64,000 bases of DNA from Falsirhodobacter xinxiangensis (lineage in GTDB: Bacteria; Pseudomonadota; Alphaproteobacteria; Rhodobacterales; Rhodobacteraceae). The notes under the pieces are model-generated. The model had not been told where the DNA came from. It saw only the letters and a program-made list of their open reading frames with translations, and did no database searches. The stretch's first letter is position 1. Each line of letters starts with the position of its first letter. Below, in pieces: positions 7,913-17,423 of this stretch. The stretch is taken from NCBI RefSeq assembly GCF_004959935.1, contig NZ_SMYN01000003.1, positions 124,001-188,000 of the forward strand, read 5' to 3'. Both the position numbers and the translations under genes were made by a program.

Positions 7913-9160
7913 ATGGCGCAAGATCCCGAAACGCCTCCCAAGGTCGCAAGGCCGGAACCGGCCAAGCCGCGCCCGCGTCCCGCCCGGCCCCGGCTGCCGA
8001 CGGCGGCCGCAGCCGCCACGACGCAGTTCCGCAGCGTCGTATCGCAGGCCAAGGCTATGCCGCGCCATTACGGCATTCTGGTCGCGTTCGCGGTCATGGT
8101 CATCCTGCCGGTGCTGGCCAGCGCAGCCTATCTCTACCTGCGGGCGGCGGACCAATATGCCTCCACCCTTGCCTTCACCGTGCGGAGCGAGGAATCGTCT
8201 GGCGCGATCGACCTTCTGGGCGGTTTGGGCCGCACGCTTGGCACGACCAGCGCGAATGAAAGTGACGTGCTTTACGAATTCATCCGCAGTCAGGACATCG
8301 TGCAGGCCATCGACGCCAAGGTGAACCTGCGCGAGATGTATGCGCGCCATCACGATTCCGATCCGCTGATGACCTTCGATTCGTCCGGCAGCATCGAGGA
8401 TCTGCGCGATTACTGGCGGCGCATGGTCCGCATCTCGTATGACAGCGGCTCGGGACTGTTGGAGCTTCGGGTGCTGGCCTTCGATCCGACGGACGCCCGC
8501 CGCATTGCCGAGGCGATCCACGACGAAAGCTCGCGCATGATCAACGAGCTTTCGACCGTCGCGCGCGAGGACGCGACGCGATATGCCCGCGACGATTTGG
8601 ATGTCGCGGTCGAACGGCTGAAGAATGCGCGCGACGGGCTGACCTCGTTCCGGGTGGAAAACCAGATCGTGGACATCACCGCCGATCTTCAGGGGCAGAC
8701 GGGCGTTCTGGCCAGCCTTCAGGCGCAACTGGCCGATGCGCTGGTGCAGCTGGATCTGGTGGCGGGCAGCACGCGGGCGGACGATCCGCGCGTCGTGCAG
8801 GCCCAGCGGCGGATCGAGGTGATCGAAAGCCGCATCGATCAGGAACGCCAGAAATTCGGCAACACGCAGCGCGGCCCGAACGGCACCAACTACGCCACGG
8901 TCGTGTCGGAGTTCGAGCGGTTGACGGTGGACCGCGAATTTGCCGAAACCGCCTATACCGCCGCGCTTGCCTCCTATGACGCGGCGGTGGCCGAGGCGAA
9001 CCGCCGCAACCGCTACCTCGCTTCCTATATCCGCCCGACATTGGCCGAGACTGCGGAGTTTCCGCAGCGCGGCCTCCTGGTCGGGCTGGTGGCGCTGTTC
9101 TCGTTCCTTGCCTGGGCGATCGGCAGCCTTGTCTTTTACGCGCTGCGCGACCGGCGCTGA
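7913..9160 (+). CDS. Capsule polysaccharide export inner-membrane protein (KpsE/BexC/WcbD-like)
   Basis: A 415-aa polysaccharide co-polymerase of the kind that links the capsule ABC transporter to the outer-membrane export channel. A proline-rich cytoplasmic N-terminus (about 1-50) is followed by a first membrane helix (YGILVAFAVMVILPVLASAA), a long periplasmic region with predicted coiled coils (about 200-300, including RRIEVIESRIDQERQ), and a C-terminal membrane helix near residue 385. This two-helix layout is typical of the family. The start is supported by AGGAAG about 9 nt upstream. The stop overlaps the next ATPase gene as TGATG, so the two are translationally coupled. Confidence 0.92.
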   Translation: MAQDPETPPKVARPEPAKPRPRPARPRLPTAAAAATTQFRSVVSQAKAMPRHYGILVAFAVMVILPVLASAAYLYLRAADQYASTLAFTVRSEESSGAIDLLGGLGRTLGTTSANESDVLYEFIRSQDIVQAIDAKVNLREMYARHHDSDPLMTFDSSGSIEDLRDYWRRMVRISYDSGSGLLELRVLAFDPTDARRIAEAIHDESSRMINELSTVAREDATRYARDDLDVAVERLKNARDGLTSFRVENQIVDITADLQGQTGVLASLQAQLADALVQLDLVAGSTRADDPRVVQAQRRIEVIESRIDQERQKFGNTQRGPNGTNYATVVSEFERLTVDREFAETAYTAALASYDAAVAEANRRNRYLASYIRPTLAETAEFPQRGLLVGLVALFSFLAWAIGSLVFYALRDRR

Positions 9161-9873
9161 TGATCCGGTTCAAGAACCTTACCAAAGGGTTCCGCACTCC
9201 GGGTGGCGGGCGGAAGATGCTGCTGTCGGACGTGTCGCTGACGATACCCAGCGGGACCTCGGTCGCGCTTCTGGGGCGCAACGGGGCCGGCAAATCGACG
9301 CTGCTCCAGATGATCGGCGGGCGCATCAGCCAGGACGACGGCGAGATCGAGACGACCGGCACGATTTCCTGGCCGGTCGGCCATTCGGGCAGCTTCCACA
9401 CCGACATGACGGGCGCGCAGAACACACGGTTCATCGCCCGCATCTATGGCGTTGACAGCGACGAGCTGTGCGATTTCGTGGCCGATTTCGCGGAACTGGG
9501 CGCGCATTTCAATCTGCCGGTCCGCACCTATTCATCGGGGATGAAATCGCGTCTGGCCTTCGGCGTGTCGGTCGGCATCCCCTTCGACACCTATCTGGTG
9601 GACGAGGTGACGGCGGTGGGCGACGCGTCGTTCCGCGCCAAAAGCAAGGGGCTGTTCCTTGACCGGATGAAGACGGCGGGGGCCATCGTCGTGACCCATT
9701 CCATGCCCGAGGTGCGCCAGCTTTGCCGCGCGGGCATCGTTCTGAACAACGGCCAGATGAAGTATTACGACGATGTGGAGGAAGCCATTGCCGCCCACAT
9801 CGCGAACCTCGGCCTGAAGAAGCGCCCCGCGGCCAAGGTGCCGCAGGACGAGGACGAGGACGAAGACAGCTAG
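9160..9873 (+). CDS. kpsT: Capsule export ABC transporter ATP-binding protein (KpsT-like)
   Basis: A 237-aa ATPase that powers export of lipid-linked capsule across the inner membrane. Walker A GRNGAGKST is at residues 39-47, the signature YSSGMKSRLAF at 124-134, Walker B TYLVDEV at 144-150 and the switch His at 180. The short length, IYGV and the SSGMKSRLAFG signature are typical of KpsT/BexA/Wzt proteins. An acidic C-terminal tail (DEDEDEDS) is unusual. It partners with the KpsE-like protein (overlapping start) and the KpsM-like permease at 11153. Its stop lies in a CTAG shared with the convergent gene. Confidence 0.93.
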   Translation: MIRFKNLTKGFRTPGGGRKMLLSDVSLTIPSGTSVALLGRNGAGKSTLLQMIGGRISQDDGEIETTGTISWPVGHSGSFHTDMTGAQNTRFIARIYGVDSDELCDFVADFAELGAHFNLPVRTYSSGMKSRLAFGVSVGIPFDTYLVDEVTAVGDASFRAKSKGLFLDRMKTAGAIVVTHSMPEVRQLCRAGIVLNNGQMKYYDDVEEAIAAHIANLGLKKRPAAKVPQDEDEDEDS

Positions 9874-10985
9874 CCGTAGATCCTTTCGGCCAGCGCCAGC
9901 TTCTGTGCCCGCAGTTCGGCGTCGCGGGCGTGCAGCGTGCCGCGGTCGGTCGGCAGCACGTTCGGCAGGTTCTTCATCTCTACCGGCTTCATGCCCGAAC
10001 CCAGCAGCGCGACCGAACCGTGCTTGGTCATGTAATAGGAATTGCCCTGACGATAGAGGCCGGGAATTCCCGCCCGCGCTGCCATCATATGCGGATGGAA
10101 GCGGGTGGTGACCATGGCGTCATCTTCGCCGAAGGGCAGGGGGGCGTTCACCAGATCCCCGATCTCGATCACCTCGACCTGCGGAATCGCCTCGCGCACC
10201 TTCTTCAGCGCGAAGGCGTCCTTGTCGGGCGCGTTGTTCCAGAACGTGACGCGCTGGAAGGCTGGGGCGTAGGTTTGCGCGACATGGGCCACAAGACGGT
10301 CGGCAAAGCCTTCCCAGTTCTTTTCGGCAAAGGTCAGCGAGATGTGGAGCGTCGGCGGAAGACCCGCCTGCCGCTGCGGGGTGGGCAGCAGGAAAACATC
10401 GTCCAGCCCGGCGGTGATCGGGGCGCCGAAGGCATCGGCAGAGGCTTGGTCGCGGACTTCCAGCACGTCGAAGGCTTCAGCCACTCGGGCCGCCAGTTCC
10501 CTTTCCGCTTCGGTTTCCGGCGGCGCCCACGGCATCAGGCCAAGACCCGATGCAAACAGTTTCGCGCCTGTCTTCTCCTTCACCGCGACGCCAAGGCCGA
10601 GGTAGAAGGCCGCAGCGGGCCAGCGTGTGTTGATGTAGCCGCCGCCGAAGACGTGAAAGGTCCCGAGGTCGTCCATCGCGTCCCGCAGCGGCGCGGCCTT
10701 TTCGTATTTCTTGAAGCCGTTATTGTCGATGAAACCCAAACCCCGGCGGATGTTGCCCCAGACGTCAGATGCGCTTTTGGTATGGGCCACATCCTTCAGC
10801 GACGAGACATGGGTGACGTTGGGGCCGGAGCGGACGATCTCCATCGACGCCTTGCGGTTCTTTACGTCCAGCACGATGCCGTCGGTCGGGTGCTTGCCTT
10901 CTATGAACGCGATCCAGGCCGATGCGATGAGTTCGTCGCCGTAGTTCGGAATGCCGCTGCCTCCGATCAGATAGTGGGTTGTCAA
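9870..10985 (-). CDS. Polysaccharide pyruvyl transferase family protein
   Basis: A 371-aa protein resembling the polysaccharide pyruvyltransferase (CsaB/WcaK-like) family, which adds ketal-linked pyruvate to sugars or acts as a GT-B-like transferase. The N-terminus has HYLIGGSGIPNYGDELIA, typical of the family. Later come FHVFGGGYINTRWPAAAF, and near the C-terminus VTTRFHPHMMAARAGIPG, the conserved His-containing GT-B-like site. I chose the TTG at 10985 because it follows a strong GGGAG-containing ribosome site and starts right at the first beta strand; the open frame to 11051 adds an unlikely basic leader. It is transcribed against its neighbours, between kpsT and kpsM, and shares the CTAG stop with kpsT. 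Confidence 0.83.
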   Translation of the reverse strand: MTTHYLIGGSGIPNYGDELIASAWIAFIEGKHPTDGIVLDVKNRKASMEIVRSGPNVTHVSSLKDVAHTKSASDVWGNIRRGLGFIDNNGFKKYEKAAPLRDAMDDLGTFHVFGGGYINTRWPAAAFYLGLGVAVKEKTGAKLFASGLGLMPWAPPETEAERELAARVAEAFDVLEVRDQASADAFGAPITAGLDDVFLLPTPQRQAGLPPTLHISLTFAEKNWEGFADRLVAHVAQTYAPAFQRVTFWNNAPDKDAFALKKVREAIPQVEVIEIGDLVNAPLPFGEDDAMVTTRFHPHMMAARAGIPGLYRQGNSYYMTKHGSVALLGSGMKPVEMKNLPNVLPTDRGTLHARDAELRAQKLALAERIYG

Positions 10986-11152
10986 CCTGCCCGCTCCCTT
11001 GAATTTCCTGTCAGCGCTACCGCGATATGACCTTGGCCGATGGGGGGTCAAGGGTTCAGTTTCCGCGGCGCGGCTTTCCGCCCGCCCGCCCGACCCCGCT
11101 TGCGGGCGCGGGCGCGAAGTGGCAGGTCTGGGGCAGCCCTGAAAGGAACGTG

Positions 11153-11968
11153 ATGTCCGGTTCCCCCAGCCTACCGCAAGCTCCCTCCGTCGCGCTGCCG
11201 CCGCCGCGATACCAGACGTTGCGCGTCATCGGCGCGCTTGTCCTGCGCGAGATGGGGTCGACCTATGGCCGGTCGCCGGGCGGATACATCTGGGCCATCC
11301 TGTCGCCGCTGGGCACCATCATCATGATGTCCATCGCGTTTTCGCTGCTGGTCCATGCCCCTGCGCTTGGGACCAGCTTCATCCTGTTCTATGCCACCGG
11401 ATTCCTGCCCTTCAGCATGTTCTCGATCACCAGCGCCAAGATCGGGCGGGCGGTGCGGTATTCCAAACCGCTTCTGGCCTATCCTCGCGTGACATGGATC
11501 GATTCCGTCATCGCCCGCTTCATCCTGAACGTGCTGACGGAACTGGTGGTCTTCTGCCTGATCATCGCCGGCATCTTCATCATCGTGGACACGCATACGA
11601 TCCTGAACGTCTATTCCATCCTGATCGGGCTTTCGATGATGGCGGCGATGGGGCTGGGCGTCGGGATGATGAACTGCCTGCTGATCGGATACTTCCCCGT
11701 CTGGACACGGATATGGGAGATTGTCAGCCGTCCGCTGATGATCGCGTCCGGCATCTTCTATCTGCCCGATGATCTATCGCCGGCGATTCGCGATCTCCTG
11801 TGGTGGAACCCGCTGATCCACGGCATCGCACTGGTGCGCGAGGGGTTCTATCCCACTTATCATTCCAGCTTCGACACGATGGGATACGGGTTCGGTCTTG
11901 GGATGATCCTGACGATGCTGGCGCTGATCTTCCTGCGCCGCGGCCACCTCGCCTCGATGGAGAATTAA
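11153..11968 (+). CDS. kpsM: Capsule export ABC transporter permease (KpsM-like)
   Basis: A 271-aa integral membrane protein of the ABC-2 permease family that forms the channel for capsule polysaccharide with the KpsT-like ATPase. About six hydrophobic segments follow a short cytoplasmic N-terminus. LREMGSTYGRSPGGYIWAIL is the conserved amphipathic entry region, and PVWTRIWEIVSRPLMIASG and WWNPLIHGIALVREGFYP are family-typical. The ATG at 11153 follows GAAAGGA; a longer frame from 11027 lacks support. It is separated from kpsET by an inverted gene, which is unusual for this transporter. The stop lies in a TTAA shared with the convergent methyltransferase gene. Confidence 0.92.
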   Translation: MSGSPSLPQAPSVALPPPRYQTLRVIGALVLREMGSTYGRSPGGYIWAILSPLGTIIMMSIAFSLLVHAPALGTSFILFYATGFLPFSMFSITSAKIGRAVRYSKPLLAYPRVTWIDSVIARFILNVLTELVVFCLIIAGIFIIVDTHTILNVYSILIGLSMMAAMGLGVGMMNCLLIGYFPVWTRIWEIVSRPLMIASGIFYLPDDLSPAIRDLLWWNPLIHGIALVREGFYPTYHSSFDTMGYGFGLGMILTMLALIFLRRGHLASMEN

Positions 11969-13455
11969 CGACCGCGCACCAGACGGATCACGCGGCGAAG
12001 GGGTCCGGTGATCTTCCACGATGTGCTTTTCAACAGCGCGTCTTGCGTGTTGCGCGCCTTGCCAAGCTCGGCTCGGGTGGCTTTCAGCGCCGCTTCAAGC
12101 CGCAGGATGCGCGCCTTGTCCTCGCGGATCAGGCCGCGCAGTCTTTTCGACTCGGCATCGGCGGCGGATTTGTCGATGACGGGCGCCGCGGGCGGAGCAG
12201 GGGCCTTCGCCTGCGCCTCCGCATCCAGAATGCGGCAGGACAGGATGGCGATTTCGCGGAAGCGTTCGTCGATATTGGCGTCGCGTTCCGCAAGGTCGTC
12301 CGAAAGGCGGACGGCGTCGGCCTCGTGACGGCTGCTCGCGTCGCGCAGCGTGTCCAGTTCGGCCAGCAGGGCCTCGTGTTCGGTGCGCAGGGCGGTCAGG
12401 GCGGCGTCCGTCTCGTCGCTTTCGTGGCGCTTCTGGATCAGCGCGCTTTGGGCTTCGGACAGGCGGCCTTCCTCGTCGCGCAGCCGCGTCTCCAGTGCTT
12501 CGATGGCCGATTGCAGGGCGACGTTGTCGCCTTCCTGCGCGCGCAGCCGCGCGTCCAGCGCGTCAAGATCGGCGCGTGGAACCTGTCCGGCCGCATCCTC
12601 GGTCAGCTTCGCGATCTGGCCGGTCAGATCCTCGATGTTCTTCTTGCGGTCGCGCACCTGCTGTTCGGCCACATCGGCCCGGCGTTCGGCGGCGGCGTTT
12701 TTGCGGGTCAGCATGCAGCCTTCGCCAAGGCGCGAGAAGACTCCGGTGATCGTCTGCCAGGCCGCCGGGTCCGCCCCGGCCCGCAGAAGCGCGCGCACGG
12801 GCTCTGGCAGGTCGGTCCCGACGCCCACGACGCCCAGCCCGTGGCAATGCATGAATTCGAACACCGGATGTCGGCTGCGCAGCTCGTCCATCAGCAGGTG
12901 CACGCCGAAGCCCCGTTCGCGCACGTTGGTATCGTGCAGCAGGATCACGCCGCGGTCGGACATCTTGGGCAGCCATGCCTCGAAGTCGTGCCGGACCGCC
13001 TCCAGCGTGTGCAGCCCGTCGATATGCAGAAGGTCGATCGAACCGTCCGCGAAATATTCCAGCGTGTCGTCGAAGGTCGCGCGGATCAGCTGCGAGAAGC
13101 CGGAGTAATGCGCGTCGTTATGCGCGCGCACCGTCTTGAACACCTCGTCGCCGTAAAAGCCCGCATGTTCGTCGCCCTTCCACGTATCGACGGCGTGGCA
13201 GCGCGTTCCCAGCCCGTGCTGCTCGACCGCCTGACAGAAGGCGAAATAGGAGACGCCGTAATGGCTGCCGAGTTCGACGAAGACGCGCGGGCGCAGTGCC
13301 TCGATCATCCAGAAGGCGAAAGGGACATGTTCGGTCCAGGCAGAGGTGTTCAGGTAATGCGGCTTGCGGAACATGGACCGCAGGCCAAGCACCGTTTCAA
13401 GATCGTTGCCGTCTTGGGGCGCCGCTTCGAGGCGGATCTTTTCACGTTTCGCCAT
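11965..13455 (-). CDS. SAM-dependent methyltransferase with long coiled-coil tail
   Basis: A 496-aa protein. Residues about 1-240 form a Methyltransf_24-type class I domain (ALRPRVFVELGSHYGVSYFA for SAM binding; GSIDLLHIDGLHTLEA and GVILLHDTNVRERGFGV downstream), likely acting on a sugar or polysaccharide. Residues about 270-470 are a heptad-rich coiled coil full of Glu, Arg, Leu and Ala. The basic end has SWKITGPLRRVIRLVRGR, a KITxPLR motif common at the ends of capsule glycosyltransferases. The ATG at 13455 has AGGAG about 9 nt upstream. It overlaps the upstream glycosyltransferase by 14 nt. The arrangement suggests a chain-terminating or chain-modifying enzyme with a molecular-ruler-like coil, but this is inference. 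Confidence 0.85.
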   Translation of the reverse strand: MAKREKIRLEAAPQDGNDLETVLGLRSMFRKPHYLNTSAWTEHVPFAFWMIEALRPRVFVELGSHYGVSYFAFCQAVEQHGLGTRCHAVDTWKGDEHAGFYGDEVFKTVRAHNDAHYSGFSQLIRATFDDTLEYFADGSIDLLHIDGLHTLEAVRHDFEAWLPKMSDRGVILLHDTNVRERGFGVHLLMDELRSRHPVFEFMHCHGLGVVGVGTDLPEPVRALLRAGADPAAWQTITGVFSRLGEGCMLTRKNAAAERRADVAEQQVRDRKKNIEDLTGQIAKLTEDAAGQVPRADLDALDARLRAQEGDNVALQSAIEALETRLRDEEGRLSEAQSALIQKRHESDETDAALTALRTEHEALLAELDTLRDASSRHEADAVRLSDDLAERDANIDERFREIAILSCRILDAEAQAKAPAPPAAPVIDKSAADAESKRLRGLIREDKARILRLEAALKATRAELGKARNTQDALLKSTSWKITGPLRRVIRLVRGR

Positions 13456-16372
13456 GCGGCCCGTCTCCTGCGATTTTGCCTTTGAACTCAGCAGAGTTCG
13501 GGTGTGAATACAAGCCTGCCACGGCGGCGGCGCCCGCGTGAAGCGCGGTATGCCGCGCCGCGAGAAGTCGTTCGCGGATCGCGACGTCCAGCGTCCGGGC
13601 GCGCGCATCGAAGGAGTGATGCGCGTGCACATGCAGGGCGATGCGGCGGCGCGCCTCGATCCCGTCGGGCGACAGGTCCGGCGCGGCGCTCGCGGCCTCA
13701 TGGAGCCCCTGCGCGTCCCGGAAGATGTGATAGCCGCCGGGGAGGAGGGACTCGATCCCCGCCACATCGTCCACCGCCAGCCGCCCACCGACGGCCAGAA
13801 CATCCATCACCCGGTTCGACACGAAACCGAGGCGTCGCATATCCTCCCAGTGATCGCACAGCACGATCCGGCTGGAGGCGTAGAAATCCGCCAGCACCGT
13901 GTTCGGGATGTTGGCCGCGCGGACCACGTCTTGCGGCACGAACGGCCCCCAGCCTTTGCCGAACAGATGCAGGTCGATCCCCCGCTCCAACGACCAGCGC
14001 ACCGCGTCGCGATGAACGCCGCGCGCATTGCCGACGAACAGCACGCGGTCCGGTCGCGCGCCGATCCGGTTTTCGTCGAAGGCGAAACGGTCCGTGTCGG
14101 TGCATTGCGGCAGGAAGCCGACCTTGCGCCCCGAAAGCAAGGAAAGCAGGTCCGCATGGGTCTGCGAGGCCGACCAGACGAGGTCGTATCCCTCGACCTC
14201 GGCCGGGGGCAGATCGCCGGGATGGCTGATGACCCAAAGGATGCTGATCTGCGACGGCTTTGGCACCCACGGCAAAAGCCCGCGCAGCACGATCACCACA
14301 TCGTCGGCATCGCCGATCGGGGCGGACCAATGCTCGCGGCAATCGACGCGGACGGTATGGCCCAGACGGCCCAGCGCGGTGGCAAGGCTTTCGGCGAAGT
14401 GGAAATCACCCCAGCGGGCGGTCTCGGCCTCGGGGGCGGGGCATTTGATGCCGATGCGCAAAGGGCGCGGGCCGTCCAGCGGGCCGGGAAGCATACGGAT
14501 GAACGGGCTGATCCCGGTCGCGTGCGGGGTTTCGGGTGCGATGTCGATGCCTGACAGATCACCGCCTTCGGGGTCGCGCACATGCACCCCCGGCGCCGGG
14601 GCCGGCCCCGCCATCACGGGTCGCGATCCGGTCCAGAACGCCACGTCCTGCGGCACGGCATGACGCAGCGCCGCACCCCATCTGTGGTTGAAACGCTGAT
14701 AGTTGCGCTCTCGCCGCGCGCGGCTTGGGCTGGCGTCGCGGGTGAAGCCGCGATGGTGGGTGATGTCGAATCCATGCTCGCACAGCACGGGCATCCCCGC
14801 TTCCAGAGCGCGCAGGCACAGGTCGACATCCTCCATGCCATAGACATAGCCTTCGTCGAACCCGCCCAATGCGCCGAAACGGTCCTTGGCGATGGCAAGG
14901 AAGGCGCCCGTCACCGCTGGAACGCGCAGGGCGCCCTGGCCTATGTCGGGCGTCTCGGCGGTGCGGCGCGCCTCGAACGGGCGGATCACGTCGCCGGACA
15001 GGCGGGGGGCGATATGAACGCCCAGATGCTGAACCGGACCGCGCGCCAGACCTTCGGCATGATCATGCAGCTTCGCCCCAAGGATGCCGCAGCGCCCATC
15101 CGCGAAATGCCGTCGCAACAGCGGCAGGAACGGCGCATGCAGCACCAGATCGTTGTTGGCGAACAGAAGAATGCGGCCCTGCGCCAATCCTGCGCCGAAA
15201 TTGCAGGACTCGCTGAAGCTGAAATTGCCGTCGCGGCGGATGAAGCGCACGCCCATTTCTTCGCAGACCGCCTGCGAGCCATCGTCCGAGCGGTGGTCGA
15301 TCACGATCCATTCGCAGCCGTCCAGATCGCCAGTCGCCCTGGCGCTGTCGAAGAAGGCACGCAGCAGGCTCTCGCCATTGCGGTTCAGGATGATGACCGA
15401 GACCGTGTCCGTGCCGTCCCCCGTCGGGATCACGGGAACCGGGTTCGGCGCGGGCAGCGGGAACAGCGTGCCCGAGGGGCGCAGGACGCGCCTTGCCGGG
15501 GTAAGAACGCCTTTGGCGACGGTCGGGGCGACCGAAACCTCGACCGCCGCACAGGGCGCGAGGTTCGGTGGAAGGTCGATGCGAAAACCCGGTTGCGATC
15601 CCTCTGCCACGTCGGGCCGGGCAAGGCCGGTGCGTAGGACCGCATGTGGCACGCCATCGACCGACAAGAGCAGCTCCACCCGGCTGTCCTTGCCGGGAAT
15701 ATGCGCCCAGCCCTGCGCCATGCGCCGCCCCGCATGATCCAGCCGCCCTTTGACCACATCCTGCGGCCCCGCCAATGGCTGATCGGGCGCCGTCGCCACG
15801 GGCACGACAGGGATCGAAAATGCGAAGGACACGCCCGACGCGACGATGCGCGTCCCGGCTTCCAGATCCAGGTCGGACAGCGGCAGCCTTGCGCGGAAGA
15901 CCGTGGCCCCCGGCGGCACGGCGGCGGAAGGGGGTGCGTCGAACGCCTCGCCCGCGCACTCGCGCCTGCCCGCCCGCAAGACCGGCGCAGCGCCGCCCTG
16001 CAGCCAAAATTCCGCCTCCAGCACGAAATTCGCAAGATCGGCGCGGATCAGCCCGGCGCGGATGTCGGTCGCCCTGTCGGGGCGAAGCGCGTTGCGTCGG
16101 TGATCGCACAAATCGTCGGCGGGCAGGGGCGCGAATCCCAGTGCCGCGCCCTGTTCCAGAAAATGCAGCAGCGTGCGGCCCGAAGTCTCGGGATGGCTGC
16201 GGGCATAGAAATCCGCATCGAACCCCGGCCCGGGCGACCGGTCCAGCGCCATGCCGAAACGCAGGAAATGGTCCAGCGGATCGAGCCCAAGATGCGCCAC
16301 ATCGGGATAGCGGCGCAGATACCAGCTTGCGTCGAACAGCCCGCTCTGGGCGATCCGCCGGGCGTCAGACAC
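13442..16372 (-). CDS. Large two-domain glycosyltransferase (GT2 plus GT-B-like)
   Basis: A protein of about 976 aa. The N-terminus has the SGLFDASWYLRRYPDV..DPLDHFLRFG motif seen in big surface-polysaccharide transferases. A GT2 domain lies at about residues 320-560 (SVIILNRNGESLLRAFF, WIVIDHRSDDGSQ, ILLFANNDLV with the D-containing site, GGFDEGYVYGMEDVDLCLRA). A second half at about 640-960 resembles a GT-B glycosyltransferase (VLFVGNARGVHRDAV, LFGKGWGPFVP, GFVSNRVMDVLAVGGRLAVD). It probably adds two successive sugars of the capsule repeat. The GTG at 16372 overlaps the epimerase stop by 8 nt; an ATG at 16417 is a possible alternative. Confidence 0.85.
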   Translation of the reverse strand: MSDARRIAQSGLFDASWYLRRYPDVAHLGLDPLDHFLRFGMALDRSPGPGFDADFYARSHPETSGRTLLHFLEQGAALGFAPLPADDLCDHRRNALRPDRATDIRAGLIRADLANFVLEAEFWLQGGAAPVLRAGRRECAGEAFDAPPSAAVPPGATVFRARLPLSDLDLEAGTRIVASGVSFAFSIPVVPVATAPDQPLAGPQDVVKGRLDHAGRRMAQGWAHIPGKDSRVELLLSVDGVPHAVLRTGLARPDVAEGSQPGFRIDLPPNLAPCAAVEVSVAPTVAKGVLTPARRVLRPSGTLFPLPAPNPVPVIPTGDGTDTVSVIILNRNGESLLRAFFDSARATGDLDGCEWIVIDHRSDDGSQAVCEEMGVRFIRRDGNFSFSESCNFGAGLAQGRILLFANNDLVLHAPFLPLLRRHFADGRCGILGAKLHDHAEGLARGPVQHLGVHIAPRLSGDVIRPFEARRTAETPDIGQGALRVPAVTGAFLAIAKDRFGALGGFDEGYVYGMEDVDLCLRALEAGMPVLCEHGFDITHHRGFTRDASPSRARRERNYQRFNHRWGAALRHAVPQDVAFWTGSRPVMAGPAPAPGVHVRDPEGGDLSGIDIAPETPHATGISPFIRMLPGPLDGPRPLRIGIKCPAPEAETARWGDFHFAESLATALGRLGHTVRVDCREHWSAPIGDADDVVIVLRGLLPWVPKPSQISILWVISHPGDLPPAEVEGYDLVWSASQTHADLLSLLSGRKVGFLPQCTDTDRFAFDENRIGARPDRVLFVGNARGVHRDAVRWSLERGIDLHLFGKGWGPFVPQDVVRAANIPNTVLADFYASSRIVLCDHWEDMRRLGFVSNRVMDVLAVGGRLAVDDVAGIESLLPGGYHIFRDAQGLHEAASAAPDLSPDGIEARRRIALHVHAHHSFDARARTLDVAIRERLLAARHTALHAGAAAVAGLYSHPNSAEFKGKIAGDGPHGET

Positions 16373-17366
16373 GGTAATAGCCCCGATACCAATCGACGAA
16401 CCGGGCCACCCCGTCACGAATATCGGTATGCGGCAGCTTGCCCACCAGCGCGTCGATCAGCGTGGCATCCGCCCATGTCGCAGGCACGTCGCCGGGCTGC
16501 ATCGGCATCAGGTTGCGTTCGGCGCGGCGGCCCGTCGCATCCTCGATCGCTTCGACGAAATCCAGCAGGCGGACGGGCGTGCCGTTGCCGATGTTCACCA
16601 CCCGCCACGGCGCGACCGGGGACAGGCTGTCGAAATCGCCCGCGGGAACGGTGCCGGGGATTGCGGCCGACAGGCGCACGATCCCTTCGACCAGATCGTC
16701 GATGAAGGTGAAGTCGCGCAGCATGTCGCCGTTGTTGTAAATGTCGATGGGCTGGCCCGACAGGATCGCCTTGGTGAACTTGAACAGTGCCATGTCGGGG
16801 CGTCCCCATGGACCATAGACGGTGAAGAAGCGGAACATCGTGGTGGGGATACCGTAAAGATGGGCATAGGAATGCGCCATCGATTCCCCGGCCTTCTTCG
16901 TCGCGGCATAGAAGGACATCTGATGGTCCGCCCGGTCCGTTTCGGCATAGGGCATCTTGGTGTTCGCCCCGAAGGCCGAGGAGGTGGAGGCGATCAGCAG
17001 ATGCTTCGGCGGGATCGCGCGGGCCGCCTCCAGCACCTCGTAGGTGCCCAGGAGGTTCGCCTCGACATAGGATCGCGGCGCGTCGATCGAATGGCGCACA
17101 CCCGCCTGCGCCGCCAGATGCACGACGATGTCGGGGCGCGCGTCCTGCATGATTTCGCGCAGCAGGCCGGGCGTTTCGACCCGGCCTTCGACGCCCTCGA
17201 ACCCCGGCAGCGCCGACAGGATCTCGTGACGGCGGCGTTTCAGCCCCACGTCATAGTAGTCCGAGAAGCTGTCGATCCCCCGGACTGTCCACCCTTCGCC
17301 CAGCAGCCGCTGCGCAAGGTGAAAGCCGATGAAACCCGCCGATCCGGTGATGAGAGCTGTCTTCAT
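16365..17366 (-). CDS. NAD-dependent epimerase, UDP-glucuronate 4-epimerase-like
   Basis: A 333-aa extended short-chain dehydrogenase/reductase. The NAD-binding motif GSAGFIG is at residues 8-14. The active site comprises the STSS stretch (127-130) and YAATK (Tyr153, Lys157). The substrate region RFFTVYGPWGRPDMALFKF is characteristic of UDP-glucuronate 4-epimerases (capI/wbpP-like), which make UDP-galacturonate for capsules. The start ATG is clear at the first beta strand. It leads a minus-strand group with the large glycosyltransferase and the methyltransferase. The exact sugar cannot be proven from sequence. Confidence 0.88.
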   Translation of the reverse strand: MKTALITGSAGFIGFHLAQRLLGEGWTVRGIDSFSDYYDVGLKRRRHEILSALPGFEGVEGRVETPGLLREIMQDARPDIVVHLAAQAGVRHSIDAPRSYVEANLLGTYEVLEAARAIPPKHLLIASTSSAFGANTKMPYAETDRADHQMSFYAATKKAGESMAHSYAHLYGIPTTMFRFFTVYGPWGRPDMALFKFTKAILSGQPIDIYNNGDMLRDFTFIDDLVEGIVRLSAAIPGTVPAGDFDSLSPVAPWRVVNIGNGTPVRLLDFVEAIEDATGRRAERNLMPMQPGDVPATWADATLIDALVGKLPHTDIRDGVARFVDWYRGYYRV

Positions 17367-17423
17367 GTCGCCGCCTCTGCCCTGACGTTGCCGGAGCAGT
17401 GATCGCGCAACCGCAAAGCCCCG

